A stretch of DNA of 64,000 nucleotides from Massilia sp. IC2-477 (GTDB lineage Bacteria > Pseudomonadota > Gammaproteobacteria > Burkholderiales > Burkholderiaceae_D): NCBI RefSeq assembly GCF_020707265.1, contig NZ_JAJFEQ010000004.1, positions 372,001 to 436,000 on the forward strand. Direction: 5' to 3'. This document shows positions 1-7,556 of the stretch, in pieces. Within the stretch, counting starts at the first letter, position 1. Every line of letters starts with the position of its first letter. The translations under genes and the position numbers were made by a program. The notes beneath the pieces were generated by a model, which was not told the DNA's origin, did no database searches, and worked only from the letters and a program-made list of their open reading frames with translations.

Positions 1-757
1 TGCGCCTCAAGGCCGCCTTCGTTTCCTTCGGGGTCAGTCCGGCGTAGACGGGAACGGTGGGCGTCTCGTCGGTGAACAGGATCCAGTCGCGGTCCTTCTT
101 CGGCAGCTCGCGCCAGGGCGTGTCGACGTCATAGCCCATGGTGACCAGGATGTCGCGCAGGTTCTGGCCGTGCCAGGCCGGCGGCCAGGCCGCGACCGCG
201 CGCTCGCGGATCGTGAGCGTATCGTCCGGCACCAGCGACTGCTCGGTCACCTCGTAGACTCGGCCCAGGCCCGAGCACTGCGGGCAGGCGCCTTCCGGGG
301 TATTCGGCGAAAAGGATTCGGCGTACAGCAGCTCCTGGCCGGGCGGATAGTCGCCGGCGCGCGAATACAGCATGCGCAGGGAATTCGACAGGGTCGACAC
401 GCTGCCGACCGAGGAACGCGCCGTGGGCGAACCGCGCTGCTGCTGCAGGGCCACCGCGGGCGGCAGGCCGTCGATCTCGTCGACCTCGGGCACCGGCATC
501 TGGTGGAACAGGCGGCGCGCATAGGGCGACACCGATTCCAGGTAGCGCCGCTGGGCTTCCGCGTACAGGGTGCCAAAGGCGAGCGAAGACTTGCCCGAGC
601 CGGACACGCCGGTGAATACCACCAGGCTGCCCCTCGGGATGTCGACATCGACGTCCTTCAGGTTGTGCTCGCGGGCGCCGCGCACCCGTACGTAGCCGGT
701 GCGGCTTTCGCCGGCGTGCGAGGTGCTGTGTTCGTGCTGCGTTGGCTTGTGGCGCAT
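1..757 (-). CDS. UvrA2-class excinuclease ABC subunit A, N-terminal 252 codons (cut by window start)
   Basis: The first 252 residues of a UvrA-family ATPase are visible; the rest lies outside the window. A Walker A motif (GVSGSGKSS, residues 50-58) is followed by the UvrA block SPYARRLFHQMP and the conserved GLPPAVAL segment. The zinc-site half CPQCSGLG (158-165) comes only about 25 residues after LRMLYSRAG. In canonical UvrA roughly 130 residues, including the UvrB-binding domain, separate these blocks. This spacing marks the protein as class II UvrA (UvrA2), a family tied to DNA-damage or DNA-binding-drug tolerance rather than to the core UvrABC pathway. The start is the ATG at 757, preceded by GGGGAA. 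The UvrA family is certain. The UvrA2 subclass is inferred from the missing domain. Confidence 0.88.
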   Translation of the reverse strand, partial: MRHKPTQHEHSTSHAGESRTGYVRVRGAREHNLKDVDVDIPRGSLVVFTGVSGSGKSSLAFGTLYAEAQRRYLESVSPYARRLFHQMPVPEVDEIDGLPPAVALQQQRGSPTARSSVGSVSTLSNSLRMLYSRAGDYPPGQELLYAESFSPNTPEGACPQCSGLGRVYEVTEQSLVPDDTLTIRERAVAAWPPAWHGQNLRDILVTMGYDVDTPWRELPKKDRDWILFTDETPTVPVYAGLTPKETKAALRR

Positions 758-811
758 GGCTTCCCCGGCATCGTGAGCTCGATACCGCATTTCAGCCTAC
801 CTGAGAGAAAT

Positions 812-2068
812 TTACCGTGCGCTTTCCAACAGTTCGGCCAGCTGGGCGCACAAGGGATCGAGCTCGGCCGGTTGGCAGGCAACAGCCACCCGGCGGCATG
901 CATCCAGCACATCTTGCTGTTCAACAATCTGCCCCAGGCGCCGCGCCAGTCGGGCCGGGCTCAGATGCGCCGCACGCAGGCTGGCTCCCACGCCCAAGGC
1001 GCGCACCCGCGCCGCATTGTCGAACTGGTCGTGCGCCAGCGGCACCACCAGCTGCGGCGTCCCGGCGCGCAAGGCTTCAGCGGTGCTGCCGATGCCGCCG
1101 TGGTGCACCAGGGCGGCCACATGCGGCAGCAGCACGCGCAGCGGTACATAGTCCTGCCACAGCACGGGCGTCGGCAGCTGGGCCGGCAGCTGCTCGCGGT
1201 GCGGGGTGAGCAGGATGGCGCGCAGGCCGCGCCGCGCGCAGGCATCGAGCGCGCAGCGAAAATAATGGGCTGCCTGGCGGTTGCCGGTGCCGGGCGTGAA
1301 CACCACGGGCGGCGCGCCCGCCTCCAGGAAGCGCGCCACTTCCGGCGCCAGCTCGGCCTGGGGCGATGGGTCGTAGAGCGGAAAGCCAGTGCGCAGCAGC
1401 GGCTGCGGCCAGTCGGGCTGGGTCGGCGCGAACCATTCGGGAAAAAGAGTCACCGACAGGTCGGGCACCTTCATCAGGTAATCGACCAGATCATGGACCG
1501 GCGCCAGGCCCCGTGCCGCCCGCGCCGCGTTCACGTCCGGCAGCGCCACCGGGTTGATCAGTGCATCACCCAGCTTGCGCCACAACCAGCGGCGCACGCC
1601 GTGCGGCACCCAGCGCGGCATCGGCCACGGTCCCAGCAGCAGCGGGTCATGCACGGTCGGCAGGTTCGAGGGGGCGAGATAGGCGGCGGCCACCTTCAGG
1701 CCGGGCCGCTGGGCCTGGCACAGGTCGGCCTCCGGCAGCGCCAGCGGATGGACCAGCAACACGACCCGCTCGTCGGGCAGCAGTGCGGCGACCCAGGCCG
1801 GCACCCGCGCCATCGCCGGCCGGGTCGCGTTCCACACCACGGCCAAGCCACGCGTCGGATCCCACAGGTCGGGATGGTCGAGCACCGCCTCGTCAGCCGG
1901 CAGGCCGTGGAATTCCAGCCCCGTCGGTTCGACGAAGGGCGCATGTTGCGACGGCCCGAGCATGCTGACCCGGTGCCCTGCTTCGCGTAGCGCAAGGGCC
2001 ACGCGCATGAAGGGGAACAGGTCGCCGGCCGAACCGATGGTGACGACGACGAAGTGCAGCGACGGCAT
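812..2068 (-). CDS. GT1-family glycosyltransferase (UDP-glycosyltransferase/RhlB type)
   Basis: This protein of about 418 residues has the GT-B fold layout of nucleotide-sugar-dependent transferases. The N-terminal acceptor domain opens with VTIGSAGDLFPF, and the C-terminal donor domain carries HHGGIGSTAEALRAGTPQLV followed by P-AHDQFDNA, the GT1 signature that binds the nucleotide sugar. Relatives transfer sugars to lipids (rhamnolipid RhlB), polyketides or sterols; the acceptor here cannot be told. I chose the ATG at 2068 because GGGAG lies 10 nt upstream; a GTG at 2092 is open but lacks such a site. It lies downstream of, and divergent to, the serine hydrolase gene, with 180 bp of shared upstream DNA. 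Confidence 0.85.
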   Translation of the reverse strand: MPSLHFVVVTIGSAGDLFPFMRVALALREAGHRVSMLGPSQHAPFVEPTGLEFHGLPADEAVLDHPDLWDPTRGLAVVWNATRPAMARVPAWVAALLPDERVVLLVHPLALPEADLCQAQRPGLKVAAAYLAPSNLPTVHDPLLLGPWPMPRWVPHGVRRWLWRKLGDALINPVALPDVNAARAARGLAPVHDLVDYLMKVPDLSVTLFPEWFAPTQPDWPQPLLRTGFPLYDPSPQAELAPEVARFLEAGAPPVVFTPGTGNRQAAHYFRCALDACARRGLRAILLTPHREQLPAQLPTPVLWQDYVPLRVLLPHVAALVHHGGIGSTAEALRAGTPQLVVPLAHDQFDNAARVRALGVGASLRAAHLSPARLARRLGQIVEQQDVLDACRRVAVACQPAELDPLCAQLAELLESAR

Positions 2069-2248
2069 GGTGCGGGTTCTCCCAAAGGCCACGATGGCCG
2101 ACGAGAGACTCTAGCTGCTCTCTACAATCCCGGCCGCACGAACCCTGGCCACTCATGGCACCGGCCTACCCGTCATAAGTAGATGTGTTAGCTCGGCAAT
2201 GAATTCTGTACACTGAAACGCTCGAATCCTGACGATGAGGCTGCTGGA

Positions 2249-3937
2249 ATGCGACTGTCGTTTCTTCTCCTGTATGTTGGCGGCGTTGCCGCCGCCTGGG
2301 CCCAGGCTCCGGAATCCGATCCCGGACGCCGTGTCGATGCTTTGTTTTCCGCTTATGCCGGCGACAGCACGCCGGGCTGTGCGCTGAACGTAATCCACGA
2401 CGGTGCCACCGTGTACGAAAAGGGATATGGCAAGGCCAATCTCGCGTTCGGCGTGCCGATCGCTCCCCAATCGACAGTATTCGACATCGGTTCCGCATCC
2501 AAGCAATTCACGGCGGCCGCCATCCTGCTGCTGGTCCAGGATGGAAAGCTGGCGCTGAGTGACGACATTCGCCGCCACCTACCCGAACTGCCCGATTACC
2601 GGGAGCTTATTGCGATCGACCACCTGCTGTACCACACCAGCGGATTGCGGGACTTTACCGTGCTGATGACTATGGGTACGGGCGTGCGCGAAGTCGATTA
2701 CCGGTCGACTGAGGATGCGTGGTCGGTCATCCTGCGCCAGAAGCGCCTGAACCACAGTCCGGGTGCTAAATTCATTTACAGCAACACGAACTACTTCCTG
2801 CTCGGACAGATCGTGGAGCGGGTCAGTGGCAAGGGCTTGGGCGAATTTCTGCAAGAACGTATTTTCCGTCCGCTCGGCATGCGGCAAACGTTTGTGAGAG
2901 ACCGCCACGACCTGGTGGTGCCGCAGTTTGCACCGAGCTACGCCTCCGCTCCGGGCGGCGCGTACACGCAGAAGGACATCAACTGGGAGTTCACGGGAAG
3001 CTCGAGCGTGCTGAGCACGGTTGCCGATCGCGCGAAATGGGATCGCAATTTTGACGAACCGCGCGTCGGCGGTGAATGGCTGGTCCAGCACCTGCAGCAG
3101 AACGGCACCCGTAGCGACGGCGTCAAACTGGATCTCGGACGCGGCCTGTTCCTCGATCGCCAGTATCGCGGCATGCGAGCCGTGCACCATGCGGGCAGCA
3201 CCGCCGGCTACAGGGCGCAGTTCTTCCGTCTGCCGGAAGAGCGCTTTGCGGCCATCGTCCTCTGCAATGCCGACGACGCGAATGCGCCGCTGCTGAGCTT
3301 CAAGGTGGCCGATGTATTCCTGGCCGATTCGATCCGGAAGCGCAGGGCCGCCGCCGCCAATGCGCCTGCCGCCCCCGCCATCGCCGCGGCCAGCCTCGCC
3401 CTCCCCGGCCGGCCGGACTACGCCGGCACCTATGTCGACCGCTATGACCAAGGCCTGCACACGGTCGAGTTCAGCGACGGCAAACTCTGGTACAGCGCCC
3501 CGCGACAGAAATCGCTGGCGCTCCAAGCGCTCGGCGACCGCCGCTTCAGCCTGCCAGGCAAGGGAGGGGGGAGCCTGGAATTCTTCAAGCAAGGCAGGCG
3601 CCGCCTGTTGACCGTGGCGCGCGGCAGCGGCGAACCGGCGGAACTGGAACGCGTGCGTCCCCTGCCGGCCGGTCCGCAGTCCCTGAACGACTACCTCGGG
3701 ACTTATTCCAGCGCGGAGATCGATACCCGGTGGACCTTCGTGGCGCGAGACGGCAGGCTGTACAAACAAGCGGGACGCGAGACGGACAAGCCAATGGAAG
3801 CTGCGTTCGAGGACGCCTTCACTGTCGCCGAGGACAGTGAACTGATCCGGTTCACGCGCGACGCCCACCGGCGCATCACCGGTTTCACCGTCGACAATCC
3901 GCGCGTGCTCGACATCCTCTTCAGGAAGGAACGCTGA
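2249..3937 (+). CDS. secreted beta-lactamase-related serine hydrolase (class C/PBP4-like)
   Basis: This 562-residue protein starts with a signal peptide ending near AWAQ. Its catalytic domain carries the serine beta-lactamase/DD-peptidase triad: SASK (Ser82, Lys85), YSN (177-179) and an HAG motif (about 314-316) in place of KTG. Such proteins act in the periplasm or outside the cell as esterases, peptidases or beta-lactamases. The roughly 200 residues after position 370 form a separate C-terminal domain common in this family. Its stop codon and the stop of the next, convergent gene lie back to back, with no base between them (TGATCA, 3935-3940). The exact substrate is unknown. Confidence 0.88.
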   Translation: MRLSFLLLYVGGVAAAWAQAPESDPGRRVDALFSAYAGDSTPGCALNVIHDGATVYEKGYGKANLAFGVPIAPQSTVFDIGSASKQFTAAAILLLVQDGKLALSDDIRRHLPELPDYRELIAIDHLLYHTSGLRDFTVLMTMGTGVREVDYRSTEDAWSVILRQKRLNHSPGAKFIYSNTNYFLLGQIVERVSGKGLGEFLQERIFRPLGMRQTFVRDRHDLVVPQFAPSYASAPGGAYTQKDINWEFTGSSSVLSTVADRAKWDRNFDEPRVGGEWLVQHLQQNGTRSDGVKLDLGRGLFLDRQYRGMRAVHHAGSTAGYRAQFFRLPEERFAAIVLCNADDANAPLLSFKVADVFLADSIRKRRAAAANAPAAPAIAAASLALPGRPDYAGTYVDRYDQGLHTVEFSDGKLWYSAPRQKSLALQALGDRRFSLPGKGGGSLEFFKQGRRRLLTVARGSGEPAELERVRPLPAGPQSLNDYLGTYSSAEIDTRWTFVARDGRLYKQAGRETDKPMEAAFEDAFTVAEDSELIRFTRDAHRRITGFTVDNPRVLDILFRKER

Positions 3938-4474
3938 TCAAAAGCTGAGCGTGCCTTCGATCGAATCGTCGAGCGTCTTGCCGATCACGGCGCCGACCAC
4001 CACCTTGGCGCCGGCCACCGCGTCGCCGTGCTTGTTGTCCCAGTAGTAGCCGCTGCGCGGGGTGACGCGGATGGCGGTGATGCGCGGGTCCTCCTCGCCT
4101 TCGGTGAACCAGGTCTTGAGCATGAAGTTCCACAGGTCGTGGATCTTGGTGCGGTCGGTCAGCACCTCGGCATGTCCCTCGATTTCCAGGAAGCCCGCGT
4201 GGGCATTCTTCTGGAAGTAGAGTTTCACCGCCGGATTGGCTTCGATCTCGGCATTCTTGTGGCTGTCGCTGGCGCTCAGGAACCACAGGTGGCCGCTATC
4301 ATCGGCCTCGCGCACGCTCATCGGGCGCACGCCGCGGTTCGGCCCCAGGCCGCCCTGGGTCACGAAGAAGCAGCTGTCGGCGTCTTCCGCCATTTCTTTC
4401 AGTCGAAGGACGGCGTCCTGGCCGGCCAGGTCTTGCCGGTTCTGTTCCGGCTGGTTGCGGTTGATCGAATCCAT
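3938..4474 (-). CDS. pyridoxamine 5'-phosphate oxidase-family (general stress GS26-like) FMN protein
   Basis: This 178-residue protein matches the split-barrel flavin-binding family typified by Bacillus general stress protein 26. Typical blocks are SCFFVTQG near the start, RPMSVREADDSGHLWFL, then KNAEIEANPAVKLYFQ and a C-terminal TPRSGYYWDNKHG. Family members bind FMN or F420 and are mostly linked to stress responses; few have known substrates. It is monocistronic as far as can be seen. It ends directly against the stop of the serine hydrolase gene, so the two transcripts must converge or overlap. Confidence 0.85.
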   Translation of the reverse strand: MDSINRNQPEQNRQDLAGQDAVLRLKEMAEDADSCFFVTQGGLGPNRGVRPMSVREADDSGHLWFLSASDSHKNAEIEANPAVKLYFQKNAHAGFLEIEGHAEVLTDRTKIHDLWNFMLKTWFTEGEEDPRITAIRVTPRSGYYWDNKHGDAVAGAKVVVGAVIGKTLDDSIEGTLSF

Positions 4475-4570
4475 GGGCTCTCCCGGTTGCAGGTTGACAG
4501 ATGAGAGGACTGTAGCTGGTCAAGGCTGCCCGGTATGTGGGCGCGCGTACGCAGGCCGTCGCCCATTTGG

Positions 4571-5017
4571 TCACTGGCGGGACAGCCCCGGTTCCAGTGT
4601 GGCGGCCTGCTCCAGCCAGCGCGCGACCACCTGCAGTTCTTCCGGCGTAAATCCTGCGCTCAGCCGCGCATTCAGCTCGACCAGCACCTCGCCGGCGCGC
4701 GCGCTGGCGGCCGCCCCTGCCGCCGTCATGTGCAGGCGCGTCAGGCGCGCGTCATGCTCGTCGGCCAGGCGCTCGACCATGCCGGCCGCCTGCATGCGCT
4801 TGGACAGGTTGGTCACGGCCGCAGGCGCGACGCCCAGCTCGGCGGCGACTTCGCCGATCGCGGCCGATTGCTCGTGGCGCGACTGCAGCACGAACAGCAG
4901 GCCGACCTGGGCCGCGCTGATGCCTTCCCAGGATTCGGGGCGCAGCTCGATCCAGCGCTGCAGCGCGCGCTGGGCGCGATTGAGAAGCTGGACGAACCTG
5001 GGCTTAGCGGGCGGCAT
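4571..5017 (-). CDS. MarR-family transcriptional regulator
   Basis: This winged-helix regulator of about 148 residues has the MarR core: an N-terminal dimerisation helix, a recognition region reading AELGVAPAAVTNLSKRMQAAGMVER, and a wing with DEHDARLTRLHMTAAG (the conserved D-R pattern). The start at 5017 is supported by GGAGG nine bases upstream; a start at 5050 is also open. Its first codons overlap the end of the alpha/beta hydrolase gene by 14 nt, so the two are translationally coupled and co-transcribed. The inverted repeat at 5904-5919 in front of the hydrolase is the natural candidate for its operator. Confidence 0.9.
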   Translation of the reverse strand: MPPAKPRFVQLLNRAQRALQRWIELRPESWEGISAAQVGLLFVLQSRHEQSAAIGEVAAELGVAPAAVTNLSKRMQAAGMVERLADEHDARLTRLHMTAAGAAASARAGEVLVELNARLSAGFTPEELQVVARWLEQAATLEPGLSRQ

Positions 5018-5891
5018 GGCGCGGCGCCTCCACTTGTTCCAGCTGCGCATGCAGCCAGTCGGCCACCTGCGGCCACAGGGCCGCCTCGCAGCGCCGGCGG
5101 AAGAAGCCCATGTGTCCCACCGCCGGCACGCCGCTAGCCTTCGGGTCGATGTTGCGCCGCTCGATGCGGGCGTTCACCAGGTGCGACACCAGCATGTCGA
5201 CCGCGCGCGGGTTGGCCCAGGGATCGTCGTCGAAGCCCAGCACCAAGAGTGGGAGCTCGACCCGCGCCATGCGGCGCGCCGCATCCATGGACGGGTCGTC
5301 GAAGAAGTAACGCGGCAGCGCGGTCCAGCGTGCCCACTGCAGCATGACGCCGCGCGGCAGGTCTTCGCCCAGGCCAATGCGCTTGCCCGGCATGTAGCCG
5401 AACACCGCGCACAGCAGCGGCGCCAGCACGCGCAGCACGAAGCGCACCCGCAGGCGCTCCTTGAGGCCACGTACGGTATGGGTAGCGCCCGCATGCGAAG
5501 CCACCAGCACGGCGGCGCGCAGGCGCGCCGTTTCCGGCGACAAGCCGATCGCATGGCCGCCCACGCTGTGCCCTACCGCCAGCAGCGGCAGTCCCGGGAA
5601 GCGTCGTTCGGCCCAGCGCGTGACGGCGGCGACGTCCTTGTCGATCCAGGCCGACATGGTGGCCTTAAAGCCGCGCAGGGTATGTGGACGGGAGCGGCCG
5701 GTGCCGCGGTAGTCGTAGGTGACGACGTTGAAGCCCTGTCCCGCCAGCCAGGCGGCAAAGGCAGCGTAATAGTCTTGTGTGACGGCGGTCGCCGGGTGCA
5801 GCAGCACGGTGGCGACGGCGCCGGGCACCGCCCAGCAGCTGGCTTCGACGGGGATGCGGCCGGCGGGAATCGAAAGGTGTTCGGGATGCAT
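5004..5891 (-). CDS. alpha/beta hydrolase, first gene of hydrolase-marR operon
   Basis: This protein of about 295 residues has an alpha/beta-hydrolase fold. The nucleophile elbow GHSVGG puts the catalytic Ser at about residue 109, and YDYRGTGRS and the late PAVGHMGFFRR segment (catalytic His) fit the family. It resembles uncharacterised serine aminopeptidase S33-type hydrolases. I prefer the ATG at 5891; a TTG at 5948 would place the palindromic operator candidate inside the gene. It shares an operon with the downstream MarR gene, so its substrate or product may be the MarR ligand (inference). Confidence 0.85.
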   Translation of the reverse strand: MHPEHLSIPAGRIPVEASCWAVPGAVATVLLHPATAVTQDYYAAFAAWLAGQGFNVVTYDYRGTGRSRPHTLRGFKATMSAWIDKDVAAVTRWAERRFPGLPLLAVGHSVGGHAIGLSPETARLRAAVLVASHAGATHTVRGLKERLRVRFVLRVLAPLLCAVFGYMPGKRIGLGEDLPRGVMLQWARWTALPRYFFDDPSMDAARRMARVELPLLVLGFDDDPWANPRAVDMLVSHLVNARIERRNIDPKASGVPAVGHMGFFRRRCEAALWPQVADWLHAQLEQVEAPRHAAR

Positions 5892-5903
5892 GGCGGACGT
5901 GAT

Positions 5904-5919
5904 CGTTAACGTGTTAACG
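5904..5919. promoter_or_regulatory. inverted repeat, likely operator of the hydrolase-marR operon
   Basis: CGTTAAC-GT-GTTAACG is a perfect 7-bp inverted repeat with a 2-bp spacer. It ends 13 bp before the hydrolase ATG at 5891. Its size, AT-rich core and position match sites bound by MarR-family dimers, and a MarR gene is in the same operon. No binding data are available, so autoregulation is an inference. Confidence 0.55.
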
Positions 5920-5961
5920 ACTTTAGCATCAGCCTGCGCGGCTGGCAACCCGCCAAAAGGC

Positions 5962-7029
5962 TCAGGGAATCAGGCGGGCGGCGCGCAGCTGGGCGAACAG
6001 GTCGAAGAAGGACTCGTCGGTGGCCTGGTAGGCCGTGAAGCCGAGCTTGCGGCTCCTCGCCATGTCGGTCATCACCTCGATGGGGCGGCCGAGATCCAGG
6101 TCGGTATGCCAGGGCGAGGCCAGGCGGTCGAGATCCGGTTCCGCCAGGCCGTGGCGCATCGCGATGTCGCGCCACAGGGCGTGGTCGTTCGCCATCGCCG
6201 CTTCCAGGGGCTGGACCGTGCCGCTGAAGCCCGATGCCTGCACGCCGAACCAGTTGGCAATCCGCCCCCACAGCCAGCTCCAGCGGAACAGGTCGCCGTT
6301 GACGATATTGAAGGCTTCGTTGCGCGCTGCGTCGCTATTCGCCGCCCACACCAGCTGCTTGGCGAGCATGCGCGCATCGGTCACGTCCGACAAGCCCTTC
6401 CACTGCGCTTCGGAGCCGGGGAACTGGAAAGGACGCCCGGTCTCCTTGCAGATGCTCGCGTACACGGCCAGCGTGGTGCCGAGGTTCATGGCATTGCCGA
6501 CCGCCATGCCGACGATCGAATGCGGACGATGCACGGTCCAGGTAAAGCGGTCGCGTTCCGCGGCCGCGTAGACCTCGTCTTCCTGGGCGTAGTAGAAATT
6601 CTCGACCGGCAGGCGCGGCTGGCTTTCGCGCAGCGGCGTGTCCGGCAAGGTGCCGGAAGCGGCATAGGCTTCGAAGGGACCGAGGTAGTGTTTGAGGCCG
6701 GTGACCAGGGCGACGTGGCGCAGGGTCTTGCGGCCGGACAGGCTCGAGAGGAGATTGCGCACCATGGCCGCGTTGACGCGGATGTTCTCGCTTTCCGTCG
6801 CCTGGCGCATCCAGGTGGTGATGAAGACGTGGGTCGGCGAGACGTCCGCCAGCGCCGTGGCCAGGCCCGCTTCGTCGAGCAGGTCGGCCGCGACCGGCGT
6901 CACGCCGGGAATGTCGGTGTTGGGACGACGCGCCAGCCCGTAGACCTGCCAGCCATCCGCGATCAGTGCCCGGGCCGTATAGCTGCCCCCGATTCCGCTG
7001 ACGCCCACTACCAGTGCAGTCCGTTGCAT
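5962..7029 (-). CDS. NAD(P)-dependent SDR of the PRISE type (progesterone 5-beta-reductase/iridoid synthase-like)
   Basis: This 355-residue Rossmann-fold reductase has the N-terminal dinucleotide motif GVSGIGG, followed by ALIADGWQVYGLARR. It also carries NFYYAQED, the variant active-site block (Tyr in NFYY) typical of PRISE enzymes, which reduce enones, rather than the usual YxxxK. HRPHSIVGM follows about 20 residues later, as in plant and bacterial relatives. The likely reaction is NADPH-dependent reduction of an activated C=C bond in an unknown small molecule. It is followed by the hydrolase operon on the same strand, 70 bp away. Confidence 0.85.
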   Translation of the reverse strand: MQRTALVVGVSGIGGSYTARALIADGWQVYGLARRPNTDIPGVTPVAADLLDEAGLATALADVSPTHVFITTWMRQATESENIRVNAAMVRNLLSSLSGRKTLRHVALVTGLKHYLGPFEAYAASGTLPDTPLRESQPRLPVENFYYAQEDEVYAAAERDRFTWTVHRPHSIVGMAVGNAMNLGTTLAVYASICKETGRPFQFPGSEAQWKGLSDVTDARMLAKQLVWAANSDAARNEAFNIVNGDLFRWSWLWGRIANWFGVQASGFSGTVQPLEAAMANDHALWRDIAMRHGLAEPDLDRLASPWHTDLDLGRPIEVMTDMARSRKLGFTAYQATDESFFDLFAQLRAARLIP

Positions 7030-7088
7030 CGCCGCCTCCCTTCATGTCAGAAGGAAGACGGTAGCATGGATGGAAGATGCGACGCGCC

Positions 7089-7556
7089 TTACAGGAAGCG
7101 GTCGAGGATCTTGCGGCTGTGCTTATCGATGTGGAACATGTCGCGCACCAGGAAGTTGATGCCGTGGTTGTCCGCGATCAGCAGCGAGGCTTCGCCAACG
7201 CGGCGGATGTCCTCGTCCACCTTGAGCACGAACTCGGTGTCGCCGCGGTCGGTCGTCACGAACCAGGTGCAGGGCGTGGCAAAGCTCGACACATCCTTGA
7301 TGTGCAGGATCTCGGGAATGAACTCGCGCCCTTCGATCTCTTCCTGCACCAGGGTGCGGACCGCTTCCGGCAGCTCGGCCAGGTCGTCGATCCAGGCCAC
7401 TTCCTTGCCGCCTTCGCGCACCAGCGAGATGCCGCGCGTCGGCGCCTGGATCGGGAAGGCGCGCACCGGGATCACGCCGACGTGTTCTTCGCCTTCCGCG
7501 GTGGTCAATACCAGCTTGCCGAACGGGTCGCGGCGCAGTTGAAAGGTGGTACTCAT
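7089..7556 (-). CDS. DUF1854 protein, cyanophycin-locus associated
   Basis: This small soluble protein (155 residues) matches DUF1854: RRDPFGKLVLTTAEGEEHVGV at the start, then PVRAFPIQAP, EIEGREFIPEI, VSSFATPCTWFVTTDRGDTEF and a C-terminal D-HGINFLVRDMF. Its ATG overlaps the TGA of the ABC transporter gene by one base (7556), so translation is coupled. From memory, DUF1854 proteins of this kind are listed as cyanophycin-metabolism associated because they neighbour cphA. No biochemical function is known to me. The strong aromatic and acidic conservation suggests a partner of the transporter. Confidence 0.85.
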   Translation of the reverse strand: MSTTFQLRRDPFGKLVLTTAEGEEHVGVIPVRAFPIQAPTRGISLVREGGKEVAWIDDLAELPEAVRTLVQEEIEGREFIPEILHIKDVSSFATPCTWFVTTDRGDTEFVLKVDEDIRRVGEASLLIADNHGINFLVRDMFHIDKHSRKILDRFL

